Origin: Tridacna crocea
Taxonomy: Eukaryota; Mollusca; Bivalvia; Cardiida; Cardiidae
DNA length: 64,000 bases
Direction: 5' to 3'
Assembly: GCA_943736015.1 (NCBI GenBank)
Contig: OX031060.1
Span: forward strand, 4,298,001-4,362,000
Both the position numbers and the translations under genes were made by a program. This document shows positions 1 through 9,949 of this stretch, one piece after another. Position 1 is the first letter of the stretch. Each line of letters opens with the position of its first letter. Under the pieces are notes generated by a model, which saw only the letters and a list, made by a program, of their open reading frames with translations, was not told the DNA's origin and ran no database searches.

Positions 1-360
1 TCTGACCTTGGATGTACACCATCTGCTATTTAACTATGACACAGCTCATATCAGAAAATCGTCTTCTTGTTGGTCAAAACAGGTAAGAACATAATTATTT
101 CAAGCAGGTATTTCAACTTGAAAACACGCCGAAACTATATAAGCTTTTATGCATAATTCGTATACATTTAGACTGTACCATATCCGTTAGATCGATAATT
201 GCCTGTAAATGTCAAACATCTCTTTATAATATTCACACCTTTCCTACGATAATTGTCAACATTGCGTGATAAGATGAGTCCTTTGAATTAGACAATTAAA
301 TCTTTTGAATTCCCTTGTGTAAGCTTAAGCTTATAAATTCTAGCGTGGAGGCCAAAGAAT
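1..360. other. Non-coding, nothing recognised
   Basis: Probably intron 3' of the visible SYNCRIP exons (minus strand gene running left). I looked for the next SYNCRIP exon here and did not find it. Confidence 0.4.
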
Positions 361-580
361 TTGTTGCGTGAAGTAAAAAATCCGCGCGGGAAACTTCGCG
401 CGGTGTGCGTGAAGCTTCGCGCGGTGTATCTGAATCTTCCCGCGAAAGTTCGCGTAACTAACTTTCAGTCTCGCGCGCGGATCATGTTAATTCCCCGCAA
501 ATTTCATGGAAAATTTGCGCGGAAAAATTTAAGAATTCGCGCGTGATGCGCGAATTCTCGAAGATTCGCGGTGACTGTAC
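361..580. other. CpG-dense CGCG-rich patch
   Basis: About 200 bp unusually rich in CGCG words (for example TTCGCGCGG at several sites) in a region that is otherwise AT-rich and CpG-poor. Imperfect inverted words such as AATTCGCGCGTGATGCGCGAATT occur in split form around 533-556. No coding potential that I trust. It could be a repeat, an unmethylated island or a regulatory patch. Confidence 0.5.
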
Positions 581-759
581 TGTAGCTAGGCTGTCAAAAC
601 ACTCAAACTAGCCATACCGTCAGAAGATCCAAACTGAAGAAAAATACTCTTGCTTGAAACATTGTGGACCTAATTCTCCCACTATCTGCAATTTTACTAG
701 CCATTCCATGTGCAGAAAAGACAATATAACAAATATATAAATGAAATAACGATTGTCCA

Positions 760-965
760 AGTCAGCACTAAGCAGGACCCCAGAAACTGGGAGTGATGAG
801 GATTTAACAATTGAAAATATTCTTCTCCACTAAACCGTATGTTGTGGGTACTCTTTAGAATCATCTCATAGAGAAGATTTTAATAAGTACAAACAACAAA
901 GGGTTTTGAAGAGAAGTGATGACTTCAAAATACTATCACTCCCTCATATCTGGAGCTCTGACCAA
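760..965 (+). repeat. MITE-N copy 1 (palindromic)
   Basis: An inverted repeat whose outer ends read like GGGAGTGAT on the left and ATCACTCCC on the right, followed by CTGGAGCTCTG. The centre GTACTCTTTAGAATC..AGATTTTAATAAGTAC is a decayed palindrome. The second copy at 27525-27730 has the same ends and a perfect centre. Confidence 0.65.
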
Positions 966-1254
966 GCATGTAGATATTGTAAAGTTCTACAAATCTGTAT
1001 TTGCCAGTACTTCTAGTAAAGAAGTAGACTGAAAGTCTACAATCAGACTGCATTAAAACCAGTCTAAGGGTTAAATTATATGTGCGTTTATCCTAAAAAA
1101 TCCCAGGTAAATGACAATGATGAAAAGACTTTCCCAGCAATACCAGAAAGAAAATGCTTATAAACAGCAATGACAATTCCACCCTTTCTAGGACATATTT
1201 GACTGTTGGAGCCAAATAAAACTGGTCACCTAATTTAGTAAAGTGTTAATTTAC

Positions 1255-1478
1255 CTTAATTTTGTCTGGATCTGGGCCTTTGGGAGCTGCACCTGTGCCA
1301 CCACCTTTGCTCTTTTGTCTAAAAGTTTTCATTTGACCACATAAAAATGCACTTTTATTTGTCACATGTTCTAAGCTGCTTTCTGTGAACTGTTTTAGCA
1401 CCTTGACTGCATCGTCAGCAGGGAATTCTTTCAGGGCATCCAGCGCCCTTTCATCAAGCTCAGAGTGTGCTAATTTAC
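1255..1478 (-). CDS. SYNCRIP: SYNCRIP/hnRNP R family, coding exon 2 (partial gene)
   Basis: This exon encodes the second half of the N-terminal acidic domain of a SYNCRIP (hnRNP Q)/hnRNP R protein, a family of RNA-binding proteins acting in splicing, mRNA transport and translation. Translated from the minus strand it gives residues 41-114, including the recognisable stretches LAHSELDERA and NKSAFLCGQMKT, which match the vertebrate family from memory. A glycine codon is split across the junction (phase 1): the acceptor is TATTTCAG just before position 1478 (reading minus) and the donor is AAG|GTAAAT after 1255, leaving phase 0. The 224-nt length keeps the frame open. The glycine-rich stretch GGGTGAAPKGP precedes the donor. 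The next exon, which should start near the first RRM linker, was not found at 1-1254 and presumably lies left of the window. SYNCRIP and hnRNP R cannot be told apart from this domain; many invertebrates have one gene for both. Confidence 0.9.
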
Positions 1479-1546
1479 CTGAAATATACATTGTACATAC
1501 TTATTTTTCAAACTGTGGCCGTTAGGAAATCAAATGAAGAACGAAA

Positions 1547-1764
1547 TTGCCCTTTACCAAACAAACCCTGGTTTATACAGCCCTGAGATAGAAGCCTTTA
1601 GAAAACATTGCAGGAAAAGGAGAAAATGCAGCATTTTCTTCTTTTCCCACAATGTTTTCTAACCTTCTGGAAACAAATTTTAATTAGTGTTCTGTTTATT
1701 TTGTTGTCTGCAAGAGTCTTCAATTTGGACCAGTCCAAAATGATATTGTTTGGTAAGGGGTTAA
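1547..1764 (-). mobile_element. THM-A copy in SYNCRIP intron
   Basis: Arm R first, then a hairpin with partly decayed left stem, then arm L ending GTTTGGTAAGGGGTTAA. It fills about 60 percent of the 355-nt intron between the two SYNCRIP coding exons. The left TTAA has decayed to TTGC. Confidence 0.88.
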
Positions 1765-1833
1765 AGAATCGACAAAGGCATCTTTATGTATCAAACAGAA
1801 TATGTCTTCCAAAAACTCATAAAATTCACTCAC

Positions 1834-1951
1834 CTGTTGTATAAATTTGTTCCAGTTCCTGAGCCACCTTTTTGGAGATTCCATATTCTACGAGAAAATT
1901 GTACTCTTCACTCATGCTGTTTTGTTCAAAAGTGATACCATTTGTTGTCAT
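1834..1951 (-). CDS. SYNCRIP: SYNCRIP/hnRNP R family, first coding exon
   Basis: Minus strand. The exon begins with ATG (1951-1949) directly after a good acceptor (pyrimidine-rich ...TTCTTATTGTAG), so a 5' UTR exon must lie further right. It encodes residues 1-39 plus the first base of Gly40. Residues 22-37, ending KKVAQELEQIY, align with the start of the acidic domain of vertebrate SYNCRIP (QKVAEKLDEIY). The donor is ACAACAG|GTGAGTG, a near-ideal consensus. Joining to exon 2 restores an uninterrupted frame reading IYTTGKLAHSEL. The exon is too short to stand out as an open reading frame and was found by looking for the missing upstream part of the family domain. An alternative is that the upstream exon is coding too and this ATG is internal; the family N-terminus is short, so I prefer this start. 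Confidence 0.85.
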
Positions 1952-3024
1952 CTACAATAAGAAATGAAAGAATAAAAAAAAAACCTGGAAGTGCTTTTCA
2001 CTCCAACTGTAGCATCACAAGGTGTCTGTGAAGATAAAGATCAGTCTACACATCAGATACTGTCTGATCTCCTCTGCCTACCTGAGAATCGATAATACAC
2101 GTTTCTCATGATTTAGGTACTATTTCTAGTTTTCTAAGCTTTATCTTACAAGTTATGCCATAATTCGAAGTCCTGATAATTCCCTATTTTGAGCTTTCAT
2201 GAAAGACCAACTTTACCTATCTGTTCACTCGAATTACATTTATTCTACCTGGAATTAAGATTGAGTTAAAGAAGTTCTACACGGTAGATATCCTGCAATG
2301 CAATCATACAAAGGCAACACACTGTCAGAAAAAACGCTATGCATTCAATTTACAGAGTGACAAAGGTTCGAAATGCCGGAACGGCATTGTCGAACCCACG
2401 CTTGGCAAGTTATCAACAATTTCTCAACGATAACCGTACCAAAGCTTCAATCACCAAGTTAATGAAGTAGAAAACACTATTAGAAGGTTAAATACAACTT
2501 AAACTTCACATACCTTATGCAAAACTAGCTAATTTTGGATTTCGATTTTCGGTAGCAATACGCCTAAATAGAAACCATGCCTAAAGTAACCGGAGAGAGG
2601 GCACGCTTACGTGGGGTTTTCAAATTGGTGCGCACGGACTTTAATCTCCAACTCATAACAATATGAACTAATAAACAATAATTTTCATAAAGAGAATTAT
2701 GATTGAAAATGCCATATATATTTTAAAATAGGACAAAATAAAATGTTTGTTTGAAAAAAGTGCTAAATTCTAAGAAATGTATCAGGCATATTAAATCGGC
2801 AACAATCGGATAATTGGTAGTGTTCGACATAATTCGGTCGATTCCGTAACCCCAATAGGTAGCAGAACACGGTTTTTAGCGAGAACTTGTACTGTAGGCA
2901 GCACACGCCAAACGGAAGTTCCTCAAACAAATGCCTGTATAATCCGTTTGAAATTATTAAGAGCACTCAAATGTAACAGCATATTTAAAATTCTGTAGAT
3001 TTGATCAACCAATCATAATCAACG
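1952..3024. other. Upstream of SYNCRIP coding exons, no gene recognised
   Basis: Should contain the SYNCRIP 5' UTR exon and promoter on the minus strand. A somewhat GC-richer patch near 2580-2640 is the only visible candidate for a start region. A decayed HP-E like inverted word lies near 2030-2075. Nothing else is supported. Confidence 0.35.
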
Positions 3025-3409
3025 TTTTAAGGTAAGACCTGTGTAATGCACTTCCGGTGAACATTTGGCAAAAATTCTAATTGGTTGTTAAATAAGGATA
3101 AATAAGGATTTATGCCGAAATAATATTTTTGCACATTTCTAACGGATCAGAAATTCCGTTTATGTCTATCTTGAAACTTTTTTTTGATACTTTTGATTGT
3201 TTTTTAAAAAGGGAGGTAATTATTATCTTTTTTTCGATTGAGAATATAGCGGTTTTAGATTTATAAATGATAATTCAAAGAAGGAGAATATGGAAAAAAT
3301 GAAAAGGTGAAAGTAGTTCAATAATACTCATTTTTAATTATAGCTAAGTTTGCAGGATGATATCTTAGTGGAAATAGCTGTTTTCCATTACACAGGTCTT
3401 ACCTTAAAA
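3025..3409 (+). mobile_element. MITE-O copy 1, perfect 24-bp terminal inverted repeat with TTAA
   Basis: The left end TTTTAAGGTAAGACCTGTG continues to TAATG and the right end is its exact reverse complement ending CTTACCTTAAAA. If TTAA is the target duplication, the element proper begins GGTAAGACC. It is 385 bp, without coding capacity, and internally AT-rich. Confidence 0.8.
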
Positions 3410-4387
3410 TAGTGAACTGATAACTAATCAAAACTGGCAAGTGGTATATGGTCGGATATAAAAAACTGACTTTTAATCATAAATGTAGGCCCTACATGTA
3501 TATTCCAAAGTGAAAGAAAAAATGCAAATCCAAGAAGCTGGCATGAAAACAACACATAATCTGGAGATAAATTCAAAACAGGGCGTTAGTGCCGTGTCGT
3601 TTTCTTTTTTGATCTTTCATGTATGAAGTTGACCCCAACCACCCTTTTTTGTGGCTAAAAACAGCCGCTAGCTCCATGACCCCTCTGTTTCGCATTTGGG
3701 TTCAAAGCTATAGAAGGAAAGGTTACGATCGCCTGTTTCATAGATAAACTATATGCTTCTTTTCCTTAATCCAACAGAATTTGTGCATGTAATAACTACG
3801 CTTCTTATTAAAACTGCGTTGAAAACCTATCTTTCTCACCTATAAATTTGTCCATGGCAAATTCGATAGTTCTTTACTGTTTACATTTGCCTTAGAATCG
3901 GTTTTGATTAATCAACGGATCGTTCGAAACTTGAAGATCACAAGAGGACTAACGGATATAGCCGAGTTATCGACAATTGTGAAGAATTGCGATAGGAGAT
4001 GAGGTTTTTATTACTTTATAAAATAAATTTTGCGCGACTTTAACGAACTAATCTTCAAGTGAAACTCTCCGATCTACATGTTAACCGGCAGTTTTGTTAG
4101 AAATCATTTAGGTAAACTTATGAAAATCTCAGTATGCGTCGCATCTATAGGCCCAGATATACTATTTTCAAGAAAAGTACAAGTTTGAGTTGAGACGACC
4201 AGATACGCGTAGTTCAATCCATATTGGTTTGATTTTTCTTCCGTGTGGGAAAAATCTTAAAAAAAAAAAATGTGGAAGAAGGAGAAAATGGTTATCACTT
4301 TCAAATTGTCGACTCAGAGTTCTCGGAAACGCCAATACTGTGGTCTGAGACGACAACTTTTCCCCGCGGACGACAAAAAATCCTTGT
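3410..4387. other. Intergenic, nothing firm
   Basis: AT-rich unique-looking sequence with no supported gene or palindrome. Confidence 0.4.
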
Positions 4388-4591
4388 TTACAACCGCCTA
4401 CGAATACAATAATTCAACATGAAGCAGTAACCACAAACGTGCTTCGAAATTCCATGGTTAGGTGCTGGGATATAGCCTAAAACCTCCGATAATTGATTGG
4501 TCACACTGAAACTTTCTGTAAATATTGTTCGTCTATGTTTTTTCGATAATAAATCATTACAGATCCTGCACACATCCACGGAGGTATGCAT
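4388..4591 (-). CDS. Candidate first exon with C-x2-C/C-x2-C (ZAD-like) zinc-binding pattern
   Basis: Minus strand, ATG at 4591, 67 codons to a stop. The peptide has CRIC near residue 9 and CGYC near residue 53, separated by about 40 residues containing KKHRRTIF and LSEVLGY. Paired CxxC motifs at this spacing resemble the N-terminal ZAD-type zinc-binding module found on some animal zinc-finger proteins. I cannot confirm homology. The ATG sits just downstream of a block (4592-4797, reading minus) that is conserved in a second place at 45740-45957, where the cysteine core is deleted. That looks like a duplicated promoter plus first exon. No strong splice donor is obvious after CGYC, so it may be a pseudogene. 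Confidence 0.35.
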   Translation of the reverse strand: MHTSVDVCRICNDLLSKKHRRTIFTESFSVTNQLSEVLGYIPAPNHGISKHVCGYCFMLNYCIRRRL

Positions 4592-4797
4592 GTTTTCCTT
4601 CTATTTTTATTCGAAAGGTCGCGACCTTGTTCCGAGGCTATTTTTATCAAAGATGAAATGCTACGAGCTATTTGATTCGTGCAGTTAGAGCTAGCTGCAA
4701 CCAATGAAAATGCGTATCGGGGGAATGTAGTAATCAAGCTCGATCCGCCTAGGGTAGAGTAGCGTAGTGGATCGTCACCCTTGGCTTGCGAAGATGC
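4592..4797 (-). repeat. Repeat Q copy 1 (candidate duplicated promoter)
   Basis: This block is matched at 45740-45957 with about 85-90 percent identity by eye. Shared words include GGATCGAGCTTGA, ATTCCCCCGATACGC, CATTGG and TTTGATAAAAATAG on the minus strand. In both copies an ATG follows on the minus strand. It looks like a promoter-plus-start segment rather than a transposon, since no terminal repeats are seen. Confidence 0.6.
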
Positions 4798-5130
4798 GTT
4801 TTATCAAGTAAACGTTTATTTTAGGTTGAAATTCAACGTATCGGTTGTCGCACAGAAACGTAGTACTGTACCGAGAAGGCCCAAATTAGATAGATATGTA
4901 TTTGTAGAATGCCATATTACTGGAGATAATGACTGGAAGCCTAGTGAACAATATGACTTCCTCCACTGGCACTTTTCAAAAGCGAATAAAAATATAGTGC
5001 TGCCTTTGATGCGGCGCCACAATAAGCTCGTTTCTTATGAGCTTACAACCACCGAACTGACAAAAAATTAATAAGACAATAAAAAAAGCAGTAAGACACA
5101 CATTAAATTGCATAGCCAGTTTCACCTCAA

Positions 5131-5379
5131 TTAACCCGTTTCCAAACGATACCTGTTTTTTTTTTTTTTTTTTTTTTAACGATCCAGAGGAAGAAACCTT
5201 CTGAAAACATTGTGGGAAAAGGAGAAAATGCTGGTGACCAGCATTTTCTCCTTTTCCCACAATGTTTTTCTACTCTTCTAAAGTCAAGTTCCAATTTTTT
5301 AATTCACATTTATTTTGTCGTCTGCAAATGCTTTCAATTTAGAGAAGTCTAAACTTTTGTCGTTTGGTAAAGAAATTAA
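5131..5379 (-). mobile_element. THM-A copy with T-run insertion
   Basis: Starts TTAACCCGTTTCCAAACG and ends GTTTGGTAAAGAAATTAA. Arm R is expanded by a run of about 20 T (5157-5177). The hairpin at 5200-5266 is intact. Confidence 0.9.
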
Positions 5380-5485
5380 GAAAAGGTCTAAGCTGCAGTG
5401 ACAAAAAATACAACAATGATTTTGTCCTCTCTCTTAGTAAAACATTTTTAGGGCAATGAGTGTAAAATTACAAATAAATTTGCGA

Positions 5486-5714
5486 TTAACCTTTTACCAA
5501 ACAATCCCTGGTTTTTACGACCCTAAAATAGAAGTCTTTTGAAAACATTGTGGGAAAAGGAGACAATGCTGGTAACCAGCATTGTCTCCTTTTCCCAAAA
5601 TGTTTTCTGTCCTGCTGGAAACAAATTTCTATTTTTGAGTTACGTTTATTTTGTTGTCTGCAAGTGCTTTCAATTTGGACCAGTCTAAAATTTTGTCGTT
5701 TGGGAAAGGGTTAA
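5486..5714 (-). mobile_element. THM-A copy with paired hairpin substitution
   Basis: TTAACCTTTTACCAAAC to GTTTGGGAAAGGGTTAA. The hairpin carries GAGACAATGC on one side and GCATTGTCTC on the other where most copies have GAGAAAATGC and GCATTTTCTC, so both sides of one base pair changed. Confidence 0.93.
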
Positions 5715-5771
5715 AGAAGCAATGATCATGCAAATAAAAGGCATAATACGCATTTTAAGCTGATGTTAAAA

Positions 5772-5773
<2 letters not shown>

Positions 5774-5809
<36 letters not shown>
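5774..5809. repeat. (GA)n microsatellite
   Basis: About 18 uninterrupted GA units. Confidence 0.95.
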
Positions 5810-5810
<1 letters not shown>

Positions 5811-6144
5811 CAAATTAATAAAACTCTATTTTGAACTCTAATGAAAGTCATTTTTGCAAGCACAGCAATGGCAGTTTTCTCCTTCCAACGAGTTACCGAC
5901 ATATGCCATGGTCCTGTGTTTTGGAAGCGTTTCCATGGATACAGATTTCAAGGGTTTCTACGCACAAGAAACTATCTAAAAAAAGACGTAAGCATGTGCT
6001 CACTCCTGGCAAAGCATGTCGACAGCCGATCGAGCCAGTTCAAGGCGCAACTTAGGATCGATTTCGGTCTTTAGTCGTATTTTGCGCTATTCCCCGTTAC
6101 ATAGCTAACATCCTTCATGGGCAAATGCCGAATCCCTTCATGGG

Positions 6145-6400
6145 GTATTGTTCATGTGGTCTGCAACACGCGAAAATGGCCATTCGGACATTTGCGTAAA
6201 GTGCTTTCTCGAATCAGCCTGTGCAGTCCGTTTTTATACAATTTTCTATATTGCGCAAATCTACTCCAGCACAAAATCTAATGTAGGCAGTCGTAAAGTG
6301 CCGTCTCGGATTAGCCTGCGCGGACTGCGCAGGCTAATCCGAGAAGACACTTTACGCAAATGTCCGAATGCCCCTTTTCGCGTGTTGTATAGGCCATATG
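6145..6400. repeat. HP-I palindromic element
   Basis: Ends with inverted words CATTCGGACATTTGCG (left) and CGCAAATGTCCGAATG (right). An internal perfect hairpin at 6300-6350 contains the shared 31-nt module at 6309-6339 (left arm GATTAGCCTGCGC). A decayed second hairpin half lies at 6195-6235. Confidence 0.8.
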
Positions 6401-6524
6401 GCACACTGGTGACGACGATAAATAAACGAAGAACAAGCAAATCGTTGGCATGATTTTTTGATTGACTGAATGGTGTTGGGTACTGCTTTCAACATGTCGT
6501 CAGTCATATCACCATTATCTCCCG

Positions 6525-6870
6525 CTAAATGGCATTCTATAAATACTCATCTATCTAATTTGGGCATCCTGGGTACAGAACCGAACCACTTTCCTACGCG
6601 ACAACCGTTACTTTGAATTTCAAACTAAAGTAAACGTTTACTCAATAAAACGCTACCTCGTACAATTCACTCAGCTATGATCAGCAGTCTAGAGAAATCT
6701 GGAGCTAAAGCAGGTCTTATTTCTCCTCAAACGTATTGATAAAAGCTATTTTCTACATAACTTTATAGAGCGTAATATTACTGTCAGCCCGCTTTTTGGG
6801 CTAGTGATGCGTCATATAAGACAGGCGAATCTTTGAAGAATATGACATGCGCTGACAACGGTCATATCAC
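6525..6870 (+). repeat. Repeat P copy 1
   Basis: About 330 bp matched at 20475-20830, sharing CTTTCCTACGCGACAACCG, TCAGCTATGATCAGCAGT and CCTCAAACGTATTGA. No terminal repeats or coding capacity seen; class unknown. Confidence 0.8.
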
Positions 6871-6972
6871 GGCACCAGTACAAATGTTCCGGTATATTCC
6901 GGATTGACAACCGAATATAGCCTCACATCTAGCGGAACTGTGGTTCTCACAAAAGTCTAAAATAGTTCTTTA

Positions 6973-7187
6973 TCAACCCTTTACCATACGAAAACGTCTT
7001 TGATTGGTCAAAATTGAAAGCACTTACAGACGACAAAATGAACATAACTCAAGAACTGTAATTTGTTTCTAGCAGGAGTGAAAACATTGTGGGAAAAGGA
7101 GAAAATGCTGGTTACCAGCATTTTCTCCTTTTTTCCACGAGGGTTTCAAAAAGCTTCTATCTCAGGGATTGTTTGGTAAAGGGTAAA
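6973..7187 (+). mobile_element. THM-A copy
   Basis: Arm L (CAGACGACAAAATG), hairpin at 7080-7147 with decayed right stem end, short arm R, and right end GTTTGGTAAAGGGTAAA. Left TTAA has become TCAA. Confidence 0.88.
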
Positions 7188-7244
7188 CCCTTATCCTGCT
7201 ATATAACAAAAATTAAATTTCTAATTCGATATTAATAACCCAAA

Positions 7245-7395
7245 TATTGCTGTTTCAAAGTTAAGTTTTGGGGAATAAGGTCTTCTTAACGGACAGTGAA
7301 GATCAAAGATCAGACTGCACGTTCTGTGTAGTCTGATCTTGATCTACACCGTCCGCATAAGATTGGCGAGTAGCGCTTAGCAGCCAAATGGTAAA
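7245..7395 (+). repeat. HP-E copy with flanks
   Basis: Hairpin AGATCAGACTGCAC / GTGTAGTCTGATCT with flanks GGACAGTG and CCGTCCGC. The outer context (TTAAGTTTTGGGGAATAAGG and the CGCTTAGCAGCC word) recurs at 61575-61715 and 44070-44215, so the element is about 150 bp. Confidence 0.8.
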
Positions 7396-7558
7396 AAAAA
7401 AACCCAATTCAATTATTCATGGTAACACAGCGATACATATTCCTAAAGAAAAATAAAAGGAAAAGAAGAACAATTTAAGAAAATTCGCAACTGCCAAGTA
7501 CAGGCTTTTTTCTCTTTTATCAGTCCGTTACATTTGTATTAAAACAAAACCAATGTGT

Positions 7559-7615
7559 TCTAAAGGCTTCTTTCTCAGGGTCGTCAAAAGTAGGGATTGT
7601 GTGGTACAGGGTTAA
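7559..7615 (+). mobile_element. THM-B fragment (arm R and terminus)
   Basis: AAAGGCTTCTTTCTCAGGG through TAGGGATTGTGTGG to GGGTTAA. Arm L and hairpin are missing. Confidence 0.8.
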
Positions 7616-8036
7616 ATGCAATGCTTGGATTCCAGGCTAGCTTTTTTCAAACGCATCCATTAGCGGTATAAAAAAGGGAAACAACTCCTTATTTAAAACA
7701 CACACAAAATGACAGAGTTATCTCCCGTGAAACAAAGCTAAATTTACTCTTACACATACGTACATGTAACGCATAATCCATTGTTTGATGACGAGGAGGA
7801 AAAAGGCTATTGTTAACAATATTTTTCTACAGTGTTTTTTTAAATAGAAAAGAAAAATCAGTTTTGAGTTACATTTAATTATCTTCTGCAAGTGGTTTGA
7901 TTTTGGGCAACACTAAGTTTCTTTTTATGATTATATACGCCATAGTTACATCCATAACAATATGTGTTTGTATCAGGGAACACCTTGCAGAGCATTTCGG
8001 TATTGTCATCGGAATTCCAATATAATCAAAGAAGGT

Positions 8037-8490
8037 TTAAACTTTTATCAGACGACAAAATTTCAGGCTTGTCTTAACCCTTTACCAAACGACAAAATTT
8101 TAGACTGATCCAAATTGAAAGCGCTTCTATGCGACAAAATTAACTTTACTCAAAAATAGAACTTTGTCTCCAGCAGGGTAGAAAACATTGTGGGAAAAGG
8201 AGAAAATGCTGGTTACCAGCATTTTCCCCTTTTCTCACAATGTTTTCCAAAGGCTTGTATGTCAAGGTCGTGAAAACCAGGGCTTGTTTGGTAAAGGGTT
8301 AAATGAAGCATTTGCAGACGACAATTTCAATGTGACTCAAATGGTGCGATGTCTCTTTGGAAGGATAGAAAACATTGTGGGAAAAGGAGAAAATGCTGAT
8401 TACCAGCATTTTCTCCTTTTTCCACAATGTTTTTCTACAGGCTTTTTTCAGAGGGTCGTTAGAAGTCGGAGTCGTGTAGTAAAGGGTTAA
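8037..8490 (+). mobile_element. THM-D copy interrupted by a younger THM-A
   Basis: Outer element: 8037-8073 (TTAAACTTTTATCAGACGAC...GGCTTGTC) resumes at 8303 (ATGAAGCATTTGCAGACGAC...) and ends at 8490 with AAAGGGTTAA. Removing 8078-8302 leaves GTC-TTAA-ATGAAGC, matching the uninterrupted arm L of other copies. The insertion therefore hit a TTAA created inside arm L. Confidence 0.92.
8074..8302 (+). mobile_element. THM-A copy inserted in another THM
   Basis: Complete 229-bp element, TTAACCCTTTACCAAACG to GTTTGGTAAAGGGTTAA, with an essentially intact hairpin (one C in the right stem). It sits inside the THM-D at 8037-8490. Confidence 0.95.
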
Positions 8491-8676
8491 ACAGACGGGG
8501 ATAATCAAATTGGGGGAAAAAATCTCCAATGAACGATGTTTAGGGTAAGCGATGGAATTTCCTTACTAGTATTTAGAAACTCTGTTGGATAAATAGAATA
8601 AGTCAATTTATTATTTTTTTTTTTAAAAGATTAACCCATACTGATGACGACATAGATCAATATCAGGCTATCTACT

Positions 8677-8735
8677 GCGGACAGTGTAGACCAGGATCAG
8701 ACTGCAAAGATCTGCACTATCCTGTTCCATGTAAA
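8677..8735. repeat. HP-E copy, decayed
   Basis: GCGGACAGTGTAGACC then AGGATCAGACTGC, but the right half of the hairpin has diverged. Confidence 0.6.
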
Positions 8736-9092
8736 ATAGTTCCCGCCCCTCTTCCGCCCGACAAAGAAAACACTTCTATTACATTTTGCTAGCGCTTTAA
8801 GCGTTCAAAAACGTATTGTGATGACGTTTGATTCTGATTTAAGGTAGTTAGTTTCTTCTCAGAATGTCCTTGAGCAAAACAAGTAAAGGCCCCAGCCTTG
8901 TATATATATGTAATGGTGTAAGCCTTGAAACACGTGGATAGATAAGCAAAACAAAAAATCAATCACACAATCGATCGACCACCGATCCGTCCATCGATCC
9001 ATTCATCGCATCGATCCATCGATCCATCGATCGATTGGTCCATGGATCCGTGGATGCATCCATCCTTCATTCCTTCCTTCTTTCCTCCCATC

Positions 9093-9129
9093 CTTCCATC
9101 CATCCATCCATCCATCCATCCATCCATCC
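9093..9129. repeat. (CATC)n microsatellite
   Basis: Tandem CATC units preceded by GATC/CATC-rich sequence from about 8970. Confidence 0.9.
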
Positions 9130-9249
9130 TATCCACCCACGGTTGATTACATTCGCCAAAATAAATCTGATATCACAATATTGTGTTTTTCACTATTGGC
9201 TGCTGGATATTTTTTATTTAATTTAAGCCAATTTTTAGAGTTCACCTCA

Positions 9250-9483
9250 TACCAATCGACAGAATTTTTCCTAGCAAAAGCTTTGCAGAAGACAAATTTA
9301 ATGTGGTTTAACTGATGACCTGTGTTTATATAAGGTTCGAAAATTTTGTGGGAAAAGAAGAAAATGCTGGTTATCTTGTAATCAGCATTTTCTTTTTTTC
9401 CCCCCACAATATTTAAAGATAGCGTTCTTCTCAATGTTGTAAATTACAGCGTTGCTAGTCAAAAAAGCTCTTTAAAGGTTTAA
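9250..9483 (+). mobile_element. THM copy, diverged
   Basis: Hairpin at 9340-9412 is recognisable but has TTATCTTGTAATC at its tip. The right end shares TTAA (9480-9483) with the next copy. Confidence 0.7.
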
Positions 9484-9709
9484 CTCATTACCAAGCGACA
9501 AAAATTTAGGTTCGTCCAAATCGAAAGCATTTGCAGACGATAAAATAGAAATGACTGAAAAATTGAAATTTGTTTTGTGAAGGCTAGAAAACATTGTGGG
9601 AAAAGGACAAAATACTGGTTACCAGCATTTTCTCCTTTCCCCACAATGTTTTCAAAAGGTTTCTTTCCCAAGGTCGTCAAAATGTAGGGATTGTTTGGTA
9701 ATAGGTGAA
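9480..9709 (+). mobile_element. THM-B copy abutting the previous one
   Basis: TTAACTCATTACCAAGCG to GTTTGGTAATAGGTGAA. Hairpin at 9587-9655 has one A-to-C change in the left stem. Confidence 0.9.
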
Positions 9710-9949
9710 ATGGTAGAAATGGTATGAATTAAAAAAAAAAGGTATTGTCACCCCACTGTCAGGGTTCAACTGAAGTGGGCTCCTCAAAATAACTTTTTTT
9801 TTGTCGGGGCAGGGTTAAAAGGCCAGCAACCTATTAAGTGATGACGTAACCAAGTACTGCCTCTCCAGAATGATTGATGGAAATTTAATTAAATTTCATT
9901 TGACAGGGGTCATACACTCAAACATTGTAAACGAGCACTCCTATAAGTT

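Noticed and set aside
361..546. 61-residue frame in the CGCG patch
   Set aside because: Non-ATG start and composition fully explained by the CGCG-rich repeat words.
1..1254. Next SYNCRIP exon (RRM1 linker)
   Set aside because: Searched on the minus strand for the expected GYTLDVTTGQRKYGG-like coding sequence; not present.
4781..5071. 96-residue plus-strand frame after repeat Q
   Set aside because: Starts with TTG inside repeat Q, no ATG at a sensible place, no family recognised. Protein-like composition noted but not enough for a gene call.
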